Source: Sorangium aterium
GTDB lineage: Bacteria; Myxococcota_A; Polyangia; Polyangiales; Polyangiaceae
DNA length: 64,000 nucleotides
NCBI RefSeq assembly: GCF_028368935.1
Contig: NZ_JAQNDK010000003.1
Coordinates: 868,001-932,000 of the forward strand
Direction: 5' to 3'
A program made the position numbers and the translations under genes. Below, in pieces: positions 37,285 through 44,501 of this stretch. The notes under the pieces are model-generated. The model was not told where the DNA came from. It made no database searches and worked only from the letters and a program-made list of their open reading frames with translations. How positions within the stretch are numbered: the first letter of the stretch is position 1; each line of letters opens with the position of its first letter.

Positions 37285-38607
37285 ATGCCAACAGGCGGAG
37301 CGCGGCTCCATACGACATTCGAGCGTCGAGCCATCATACGCAGGAATGGCGACATCGACGAACTATTCTCCTTGACCATAAGCAACGCTGGTTGCGCCCC
37401 GTACAGCTTCATCAAGCATACTCCGTGGGTGGCTTTTCGCGTTACGGATTCTCCGGCAGAATACGTCACTGCTTACGACTCGATGGAAAACAAGCAGTGG
37501 ATGTGCGAGCGAACTTGGCACGGATTCGTTGTTGGAACGCAGCCACTTACCGAGCTGGCTCCGGGGGGCGTCCGTTCATTCGGCGCTCATATTCATCGAC
37601 GAGGCCGATTGATCCCGGGGGAGCACGAAATCCACTTTGCGGATCCTTTCCTATTTTCTCCGATGAATCGCGCGCATGTCGAGCGAGACGTGTACCGTGT
37701 CATAGCGATTTTTCCGGAATGTACCGCGGGCTGGACTCTATCTACCCCACTACCGGACGGCGATTTTACGAGTCGAACCGTTACATGGGAGTTTTCCTAC
37801 GACGCGCAGGGCGTTAAGCAACTCTCGGCGACCGCGAGAGCATCAGTATCGGATGCCTCGATGCTTCTGTACGATGACATACTGGCTGAATTGCACGTTC
37901 TTGTCGGGCGCGGTGTCTGTGGGCACCCATTTGATGACGCTGATTTGCTGAGAAAAATCCGATACGCAGGTCAGGGTTTCATTCAGGACATCACAGCGCC
38001 AGTGTTGGGCATCTCCGAGTTGAGCTGGCGGGAGCGCTTGCTTCGGCTTCGCGCTGCACAGGAGGCAATGGCGGCCGAGCGCGTCTCTTTTTCTCGCAAC
38101 ATCAGGGGCAACGGGCCCAGTCCAGTGATGCTGCTGCAAGGGCATGGATCTCCTAATTGGAGTCGTGCAGACGCTCTTCTTAAGGTCACTGATTTCGATG
38201 CCGTCGGACCGTCGCAACATGGGAACGGCCAGCAAGTAGCACAGAGCTCGATCGGAAGAGACCTGATTCAAATTACCCACATTCATGCGGCGCCGGCCTT
38301 GGAGGAAACTTCATCCATGCCGGAGCGACCCGCCCGCGGAGAAGGAACTCCGATGCCCAAGAAGAAACCGGAAATGCTCGGTCAGGTGGTTGAGGACGCT
38401 TCGTCTGGAGGGAGGATTACTCAACAGACCGATGCGGGCAGTGATGCACAGGCAATAAGGCGGGTTCAAGCGGGGAAGGATATCGCACAGAAGAAGAGCG
38501 CGGCGGCGCAGATGTCGTTCAGCTTTGGGCGCGCTACGGGCGCTGGGGTGATCGCTCTGACTGTCGCCTTTCTGGCATGGTTGGCATACCAGTACCTGAC
38601 GCATTAA
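37285..38607 (+). CDS. Unknown protein with C-terminal membrane anchor
   Basis: A 440-aa protein. The first ~200 residues are beta-rich, Ig-like in look (LFSLTISNAGCAPYSFIKHT; GRLIPGEHEIHFADPFLF). A helical middle, a Pro/Lys/Gln-rich segment with PMPKKKPEMLGQ, and one C-terminal transmembrane helix (GVIALTVAFLAWLAYQYL) ending three residues later follow, so most of the protein faces the cytoplasm as a tail-anchored protein. It lies between the mini-proteins and the caspase gene. The AT content is visibly higher than in the chromosomal part. A membrane effector or caspase substrate is conceivable; family not recognised. Confidence 0.78.
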   Translation: MPTGGARLHTTFERRAIIRRNGDIDELFSLTISNAGCAPYSFIKHTPWVAFRVTDSPAEYVTAYDSMENKQWMCERTWHGFVVGTQPLTELAPGGVRSFGAHIHRRGRLIPGEHEIHFADPFLFSPMNRAHVERDVYRVIAIFPECTAGWTLSTPLPDGDFTSRTVTWEFSYDAQGVKQLSATARASVSDASMLLYDDILAELHVLVGRGVCGHPFDDADLLRKIRYAGQGFIQDITAPVLGISELSWRERLLRLRAAQEAMAAERVSFSRNIRGNGPSPVMLLQGHGSPNWSRADALLKVTDFDAVGPSQHGNGQQVAQSSIGRDLIQITHIHAAPALEETSSMPERPARGEGTPMPKKKPEMLGQVVEDASSGGRITQQTDAGSDAQAIRRVQAGKDIAQKKSAAAQMSFSFGRATGAGVIALTVAFLAWLAYQYLTH

Positions 38608-38695
38608 TGACGGTGAGTGCGGGTCTCCACAACAAGCCAATGGAACCGACCGCGCTTCGCGTCGCGGCACATTCGCAAATCATGGGGCGGGCCGG

Positions 38696-38803
38696 ATGGT
38701 AGACGGAACGGCAGACAAAGCGAACGCGCATCCTGGACGCTTGAAGGTTCCGCAGAAATTGCGGAGCGTTGCGAAGCTGAATGATGAAGGGGCGAATCGA
38801 TGA
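38696..38803 (+). CDS. Possible 35-aa leader/mini-ORF before the caspase
   Basis: ATG at 38696 opens a Lys/Arg/Asn-rich peptide (MVDGTADKANAHPGRLKVPQ, then KLRSVAKLNDEGANR) whose stop overlaps the caspase start as ATGA. There is no strong ribosome site. Overlap suggests translational coupling of the caspase to this ORF, but it may be chance. Confidence 0.35.
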   Translation: MVDGTADKANAHPGRLKVPQKLRSVAKLNDEGANR

Positions 38804-39747
38804 GGCGAGCACTTGTCGTGGGGATCAACGATTACATGGGAGCACCCCTTGCGGGCTGCGTTAATGACGCGAGTGCAGTTGCGACGATACTAGAAACGCA
38901 CGGAGACGGGTCCCCCAACTTCGGGGTCAGACTCATCACTGCCCCAAGCTCTTCAATCTCCAGGGGCGAGCTGCGAGAGGCCATCGATAAACTTTTTGCG
39001 GATGTCTGTGATATTGCCCTCTTCTATTTTTCAGGTCACGGGCTGATTAAGAGCACTGGCGGGTATATTATCACTCCGGATTACAAGAAGTACGATGAAG
39101 GTATCTCTATGGACGAGATTCTCGTGCTCGCTAACAATTCGCGCGCAAGAGATCGAGTCATCCTTCTTGACTGCTGCCATTCTGGTGCGTTCGGTTCGCC
39201 CGCCTTATCGGGGTCCAATACTGCTCAACTTGCCGAAGGGCTCTCGGTGATGACGGCAAGCCGATCTTCGGAGTCGGCATTCGAGGTGAACGGCTCAGGT
39301 GTCTTCACGAGCCTTGTCACTGAGGCGCTGAAAGGTGGAGCAGCGGATCTGCGGGGCCACGTGACGCCAGGTGGTGTCTACTCGTACGTTGATCGGGCAC
39401 TCGGACCATGGGATCAGCGACCAATCTTCAAGACAAACGTCACTCGTTTCACATCGCTGCGACAGGTCAGCCCGCCCATCCCACTGGCTACACTTCGAAA
39501 GCTCTGCGTGTACTTCCCACACGCATCGGACGAGTACCGGCTCGATCCATCGCACGAGTCCACGTCGCCGAGCGCGGATCCAGCAAACGTCCAAACAATG
39601 AAGGATCTGCAAAAATTCGTGAGTGTCGGGCTCGTTGTGCCCGTCGCTGAAGAACACATGTACTTCGCAGCCATGAACTCCAGATCGTGTCGTCTTACCG
39701 CCCTCGGGTACCACTATTGGCGGCTCGCTCACGAGAAGAAAATCTAA
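38800..39747 (+). CDS. Caspase-like (peptidase C14) protease
   Basis: A 315-aa protein. N-terminal caspase fold (ALVVGINDYMGAPLAGCVND), catalytic His in FYFSGHG (His 80) and catalytic Cys in LLDCCHSG (Cys 126), so the dyad is complete. After ~residue 240 a second domain (LRKLCVYFPHASDEY ... SCRLTALGYHYWRLA) looks like a winged-helix or effector-associated region. GAAGGGG precedes the ATG. It is followed after 21 bp by a TIR-like gene. Caspase-like proteases paired with TIR enzymes act as abortive-infection effectors in Thoeris variants (family knowledge), so activation by a TIR-made signal nucleotide is the leading hypothesis. Confidence 0.9.
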   Translation: MRRALVVGINDYMGAPLAGCVNDASAVATILETHGDGSPNFGVRLITAPSSSISRGELREAIDKLFADVCDIALFYFSGHGLIKSTGGYIITPDYKKYDEGISMDEILVLANNSRARDRVILLDCCHSGAFGSPALSGSNTAQLAEGLSVMTASRSSESAFEVNGSGVFTSLVTEALKGGAADLRGHVTPGGVYSYVDRALGPWDQRPIFKTNVTRFTSLRQVSPPIPLATLRKLCVYFPHASDEYRLDPSHESTSPSADPANVQTMKDLQKFVSVGLVVPVAEEHMYFAAMNSRSCRLTALGYHYWRLAHEKKI

Positions 39748-39768
39748 GTAATAAGCAAAGGGATCGCG

Positions 39769-40173
39769 ATGCCCTACCTCAAGACATACGATCTCTTCAT
39801 AAGTCATGCATGGGATTACAATGATGAGTACTACCGACTCGTGGCGATGCTCGATGGTGCGCCCAATTTCAAATGGCGGAATTACTCTGTTCCCGAGCAT
39901 GATCCGCTTGCAGGCGGCCGGCGGCTTGCCCAACAACTAGATGGCCAGATTCGTCCCGTAAATGCGGTCCTCATTTTAGCCGGCATGTACGTCAACCACA
40001 GAGGCTGGATTCAGAAGGAGATCGAACTGGCGCAGAGCTACAATAAGCCACTCATCGGTATCAGGCCGTGGGGGAACTACAATGTTCCACAGGTTGTTGC
40101 CATGACAGCGGAGACTATTGTCGGTTGGAAGACTGACAGTATCGTAGGCGCTGTGCGAGCCCATGCAATCTGA
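39769..40173 (+). CDS. TIR-like (ThsB / MTH538 type) protein
   Basis: A 134-aa single-domain protein. It opens with YDLFISHAWDYNDEYYRLV, the beta-A strand and loop of ThsB-like TIR proteins. NAVLILAGMYVNHRGWIQKE contains the strand and the glutamate (WIQKEIELA) equivalent to the catalytic Glu of NADase TIRs, and IGIRPWGNYNVPQVV is the PWG motif of this subfamily. AAGGGA is the ribosome site. It is the last gene of the operon with the caspase. In Thoeris, such proteins sense phage and make a cyclic-ADP-ribose-like signal; here the partner is a caspase rather than ThsA. Confidence 0.85.
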   Translation: MPYLKTYDLFISHAWDYNDEYYRLVAMLDGAPNFKWRNYSVPEHDPLAGGRRLAQQLDGQIRPVNAVLILAGMYVNHRGWIQKEIELAQSYNKPLIGIRPWGNYNVPQVVAMTAETIVGWKTDSIVGAVRAHAI

Positions 40174-40250
40174 TTAGTGGTGCGCATGGCGCGCTGGATC
40201 GAGAGGCCCACCGTCGTCCCGCCGCTTGCCAAGATGATGCACAAGCCGAG

Positions 40251-41121
40251 CTAGTGCTCTGACACGATTCTGTTGCACCAGTCGGGCCCAAAGATTCGCT
40301 TGGCGTCGTGGACAGTGAACTTCCAGCTGATCTTGCGGCGAGCCCGGTCCGCCGAAGCATTCCACTGCCGGACGCGGACCCGGAGCTGCGCGAGCGTCGG
40401 GATGCGGTTGCGACCGAGGCACTCCCTAGACACGAGGCTGACTTCGATCTCCGCGGCGTTGAGCCAGCTCGCGTGCTTGGGCGTGTGGTGAAACCTGAAG
40501 CGCGAGGCAAGCGCGTGGCCCCGCTCCGCCCCGAATGCCGTGATAAGTGCGTATTCCAGTCGACTCGGCGTAAGCGCCCGACCATCGCCATGGGCATAGC
40601 CCCTTGCGGCTCTCGCCGGGGTCGACGATGCTGGGCGCGGGGCGGCGTCGGCCCACGACTCGGCGTGGGCACCGGTGGTCCTGAAAGAGGGCACGGCGAG
40701 GCGGCCTCCGCGAGCGAGCGGACGATCTTTCGTCGCTGGGCTTCGTCGGCGACCAGGGGGATGGTCCATCGCGCCCGCCCCTCGGGCGACGGACCGCAGA
40801 CCATCGCGATGAGCGCAGCGGTCTTGGCACTGTCGAGCAGCTTGGAGCGGCGCCGACGGGGCTCCTCGCTCAGGGCGTGCTCGACCCCGCCCTCCAGGAA
40901 GCGGTTGGATACGCGCCGCACTTTGCGGCGGTACGTTCCCGTCGCGTCCGCCGCTTGGGTGATCGTCCAGCCCTATCCAGCAGACGGAGCGCCTGGATCC
41001 GCCGCGCTACCAGCGTGCCCAGCGGACCCTGCCGCTCGCGTCGACGCAGAGCCTGCTGGTCCCCCTGGCCGAGCTGGAGCCCTCTGAACCTGGGCCTCGG
41101 CTCCTTTCGTTCTTTGCTCAC
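40251..41121 (-). pseudogene. IS630-family transposase, frameshifted with foreign insert
   Basis: The N-terminal part (LVARRIQALRLLDRAG) is in one frame, RWTIPLVADEAQRRKIVRSL in the next, and the C-terminal part (HTPKHASWLNAAEIEVSLVS; VHDAKRIFGPDWCNRIVSEH) in a third. The middle of the catalytic domain is missing, replaced by ~100 bp of IS66 end sequence at 40571-40668. It is dead. A similar C-terminal scrap occurs at 63290-63408. Confidence 0.82.
40571..40668 (+). repeat. Solo left end of an IS66 element inside the IS630 wreck
   Basis: Starts GTAAGCGCCCGACCATCGCC, the IS66-type terminal sequence, and runs parallel to 53050-53147 (GTAACCGCCCGCCCATCGCC, then CCTTGCGG and CGCCGGGGTCGA). Homology stops after about 95 bp. 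No right end is seen. Confidence 0.65.
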
Positions 41122-41400
41122 GCTCGCCCAGACGCACGAGCCGGGCGAAACGGATCGTCAAATCTGCGGGGCGGCACTAGCGCTGCCACGATCCCCGCGC
41201 CGCCCCGCAAGGACCGCGGTGAGGAGCCAAGCTCCGCCCCGACGCCTCGCCCCCTCAGCTCGCCGAAGCTTTCTCATCGGAGGCTTCCGAGCCCTGTGGT
41301 AGGCTCAGCGCCGGAACGTCCTACGGGCGCGTTGATGTCGTCCGGCCGCGAAAGAAGACTTCTGTGAGGCGGCGGAGAATACATCTAATGGAGACTACAT

Positions 41401-41793
41401 ATGGCCACAAAAAAAAGGGTTTTCATCAGTTTTGACTTCGATCATGACGAAGGCGCAAAGATCATGCTCGCCGGACAAGCAAAACTACCTGATAGCCCGT
41501 TCGACTTTATAGATGCTTCAATTAAGGAGCATCTGACCGGCGACTGGAAGGAAAAGGTCCGGCGTCGAATGGGGAACGTTGATGTGGTTGTTGTGCTTTG
41601 TGGCGAACATACCCATACAGCGAGTGGTGTAGCTGCGGAACTGACGATTGCTCAGGAGAAGAATAAAGAATATTTCCACCTCGCTGCTTACTCTGACAAG
41701 ACTTGCACAAAGCCTACATCAGCGACAGCATCAGATAAGGTCTATAGGTGGACGTGGGACAATCTGAAGACACTTATTGGCGGAGGGAGATGA
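41401..41793 (+). CDS. Second TIR-like (MTH538 type) protein
   Basis: A 130-aa protein: KKRVFISFDFDHDEGAKIML at the start, DSPFDFIDASIKEHLTGDWK in the middle, VDVVVVLCGEHTHTASGVAA with a Glu in AAELTIAQEKNK, then YRWTWDNLKTLIGG. This is the DUF1863/MTH538 TIR-like fold, of a different subtype from the product at 39769 (FDFID motif, no PWG). GGAG lies 7 bases before the ATG. Its composition is markedly AT-richer than its surroundings. No effector is adjacent on the same strand; it could share the caspase system or be a solo sensor. Confidence 0.82.
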   Translation: MATKKRVFISFDFDHDEGAKIMLAGQAKLPDSPFDFIDASIKEHLTGDWKEKVRRRMGNVDVVVVLCGEHTHTASGVAAELTIAQEKNKEYFHLAAYSDKTCTKPTSATASDKVYRWTWDNLKTLIGGGR

Positions 41794-41842
41794 CGATTCA
41801 TGTGAAAGGCCATTGCAGTCGGAACTAGAGCTAGTAAGAACG

Positions 41843-43762
41843 TCAGGGCGGAGTTGTCTCTGTAACGGGCGGCCTCTTCCGCATGCACTCGTCGAGGCCG
41901 GTCTGGAGGCTCGCTACGAAGGAGCCCGGGAGCGTCGGGTCGCCCATCACGTTCACGAAGAGGCGATCCTGCGCGATGCCGCCGCCCGGCCCGAAGCTCA
42001 TCCACACGAACATCGCGCGTCCCTTGATGTTCTCGAAGGGCACGCCCCCGCCGAGCCCGCCGCGCCAGCTGCGCGAGTCATGGCTGTTGTTGCGGTTGTC
42101 GCCCATCACCCACGCTTCGTCCGCGGCCGCTTTGAAGGGGCCCTGGAGATCGCCGCAGACGCCGCCCCGGCAGGTGGAGCCCAGCGTGCAGTCATTGCTC
42201 TCCACGCACATCATCCCGTCGGGGTTCTTTTCGTAGAGCGTGAAGTACGACTTGTCCCCGAGGTACTCGACGAACAGCTCCGCTTGCCGGCCCTCGTAGT
42301 GGTAGGGGCCGACGTGACAGTGGGGGACGAGCCAGCCGTTGATGATGGGGCGGCCGTTGATCGCCTCCAGCGTGTCGCCAGGGATGGCGATCGTCCGCTT
42401 GATGAAGTCCTGCTCCTTGTTCTCGGGGAACTTGAACACCATCACGTCGCCGCGCGACGGCGGCAGGCGAGGGAAGAGGCGCTGGCCGGTCCAGGGGATG
42501 AGCGGGCCGTAGGTGAACTTGTTGACGAAGATGTGGTCGCCGACCATGAGGGTCGGGATCATCGAGGCGCTCGGGATCTTGAATGCTTCGACGACGAAGG
42601 CGCGCAGGATGAGCGGCACGGCGATGGCCAACAACAGATTGCCGCGCAGCAGGCGTCGGAGCGGCTCATGGGTGCGCACAGGGTCGACTTGGACCCCGAT
42701 CCGCGCAGCGCGTGCCAGGGGCAAATCGTTGCCCAGAATGCTTATGACGAGAAACAGGATGGAGTACACGTTGATCACTACAGGGAGAGTCTGCTCAGCA
42801 ACAAAAACCTCAATCGGCGTAGCGGCATGAATTTGACCATGCGCCGGGGTGAGCGACCAGACGGTGAGCAGAGCGAAGCCGAAGGGAACGGAGACGTACC
42901 AGAAGAGGTAAAAGAGCATCCGACGCAGCCCCCAGGTCATCCGGGCGCGGAACCTTCCCGTATCACGCACGGCCGCGTGCTGTCGGAGAGCTCGCTCGAT
43001 CGCGCGCAGTCGATGGTGAGGACTCGGCGTTCTGGCCACAATCGCGCGTGCCGCGCCGGCCTGTCCGAATTGAACGGCGGCGACGCGTTCATCGATGTCG
43101 GGGAGGAATTCGAACGTGTCTTGCAGCGACCGCCACTGGGCGTTCCAATCACGCCAATCCTCATCGACGCGTAGAGGCGGCGCTACAACAAGCACGCGTC
43201 CAAGCCCTGGCTCGCTCGCGACGCGCTTCATCTCCCAGCGCAATGCTGGCCTGTCATCCGGCAATATCACGACGAGCGCTGAACGTCGTGCCGCATCCTT
43301 GACGCGCTTTTTCCAATCCGATCCGGCAAAAAGGCGCGATGCTCCCTCCGGCTGGGTTTTCTCCACCGGATTTCCCAGCGCGACAACTGGACCGAAGCGC
43401 CGAAGCATGTTGGCCAGCGCCTCTTCGAACGTGAGCGCGGGCCAGAGCCGGACCTGCTCCCACGGAAAGGAGCAGAGCAGTTGAAGCCAGAAGAACGGCC
43501 GTTTGATCGAAAGCTCGTCACGTCCGAAGGAGCGCAGGAAGAGGATCGGGGGCCGGGGATCCCGCGTGAGCTCCTCCTCGGCAGACAGTCTTCTGAGCCG
43601 CCGCGTGTAAACGAAGCCGGCGCTCGCGTACCAGATGAAGGGGAGCGCCAGAAGGTGAGCCGCGGGTAACTCAGTGAACGCTGTGAGCAGTACCGCAAAC
43701 TGCACCCCTATTACCAAGACAATCTGAAGCGCCGCACCAGCGAGCTTGTGTTGGACGCCCAT
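41843..43762 (-). CDS. Type I signal peptidase fused to a membrane 'FLRSF' domain
   Basis: A 639-aa protein. Two N-terminal transmembrane helices, then a cytoplasmic domain from ~residue 70 with ILFLRSFGRDELSIKR, PVVALGNPVEK and ALVVILPDDRPALRWEM. This is a TIR-like/Rossmannoid pattern known from membrane proteins of unknown role. Two more helices lead into a complete signal peptidase I: Ser in PSASMIPTL near 400, Lys in FIKRTIAIPGD near 455, and MGDNRNNSHDSR. A small Cys-rich insert (CVESNDCTLGSTCRGGVCG) lies between. Start at 43762; the frame extends to 44206, but that part has no coding character. The fusion may process exported substrates in response to a cytoplasmic signal. Confidence 0.85.
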   Translation of the reverse strand: MGVQHKLAGAALQIVLVIGVQFAVLLTAFTELPAAHLLALPFIWYASAGFVYTRRLRRLSAEEELTRDPRPPILFLRSFGRDELSIKRPFFWLQLLCSFPWEQVRLWPALTFEEALANMLRRFGPVVALGNPVEKTQPEGASRLFAGSDWKKRVKDAARRSALVVILPDDRPALRWEMKRVASEPGLGRVLVVAPPLRVDEDWRDWNAQWRSLQDTFEFLPDIDERVAAVQFGQAGAARAIVARTPSPHHRLRAIERALRQHAAVRDTGRFRARMTWGLRRMLFYLFWYVSVPFGFALLTVWSLTPAHGQIHAATPIEVFVAEQTLPVVINVYSILFLVISILGNDLPLARAARIGVQVDPVRTHEPLRRLLRGNLLLAIAVPLILRAFVVEAFKIPSASMIPTLMVGDHIFVNKFTYGPLIPWTGQRLFPRLPPSRGDVMVFKFPENKEQDFIKRTIAIPGDTLEAINGRPIINGWLVPHCHVGPYHYEGRQAELFVEYLGDKSYFTLYEKNPDGMMCVESNDCTLGSTCRGGVCGDLQGPFKAAADEAWVMGDNRNNSHDSRSWRGGLGGGVPFENIKGRAMFVWMSFGPGGGIAQDRLFVNVMGDPTLPGSFVASLQTGLDECMRKRPPVTETTPP

Positions 43763-44068
43763 GCACCACCTTCGGATTGGCGCCGCGGGAGCGCTCGCGC
43801 ATCGCCCTATCGGATCGGGCCTGCGTCGATACGCTACGCTGGCCACGCAGTGTACCCCCTCAAGATCGGAAATACCATAGATTTGAGATAGGTCGTGCAA
43901 AATTCCTATGATCGAATCGCTCTGAGGGACGCGTTCCGACTCTGGGATCCACACGGTCGAGGTCGCAGCGGCGGCGCTACGGCGGTGGGTGCAGCGATGG
44001 GTTCGGGCGTAGCGATGGTCGTGCCCGTGTGCGGCGGCGTCGCGCCGCGTCGCCGGCAGCGTCGTCGA
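43763..44068. other. Short region without gene
   Basis: The upstream region of the signal-peptidase fusion gene, with a slightly AT-rich stretch around 43860-43920. The remainder leads into an IS21 remnant. I see no promoter I would defend. Confidence 0.4.
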
Positions 44069-44455
44069 TGTATAGGGTAGAGACAGTCGACGTCGTGCTC
44101 CGCAGCCGCCGGATCGCGTCGCACCCTCGCTTTCGAGCGCGCGGCAAACACTCGATCGTGCGTGAGCAGATGCCGAGCGCCCAGCGGGCGCATGTGGAGT
44201 GGACACCCTCGTGCCATGAGGCGCGAGCTAAGAAGACCGGTCCGCCAGCCGGGCAACTCTGCGAGGTGATCCTGGTCGAGCGCGGCCTCACCCTGAGCAG
44301 GGCTTCCGGTCCTGCCTGGGCCTGCTGCCTCTCGGCAAGCGCTACGGCCAGGAGCGGCTGGAGGCTGCCTGCGTGCGCGCCGGGCCTGTCCACGATCGCT
44401 CATATAGGCACGTCGAGTCGAACCTGAAGAACGGGCCCGATCACGTGCACTTATC
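44069..44455 (+). pseudogene. istA: IS21 IstA transposase, C-terminal remnant
   Basis: A frame from 44069 reads YRVETVDVVLRSRRIASHPR, REQMPSAQRAHVEWTPS and KKTGPPAGQLCEVILVERG, and after a frameshift near 44285 continues HPEQGFRSCLGLLPLGKRYG and SYRHVESNLKNGPDHV. These are typical IstA C-terminal phrases. The catalytic core upstream is missing. Confidence 0.72.
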
Positions 44456-44501
44456 CGCGCAGCACGCATCAAAAGCGCTCCCTTACTGCACAGCCCGTAG
44501 G

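Noticed and set aside
38613-38702. 29-codon frame reading NKPMEPTALRVAAH
   Set aside because: This phrase resembles a dispersed non-coding repeat that I remember from many genomes. It has no ribosome site and is not counted as a gene.
43763-44206. N-terminal extension of the signal-peptidase fusion
   Set aside because: The extra 148 codons are low-quality sequence partly antisense to an istA remnant; the ATG at 43762 precedes a normal membrane segment.
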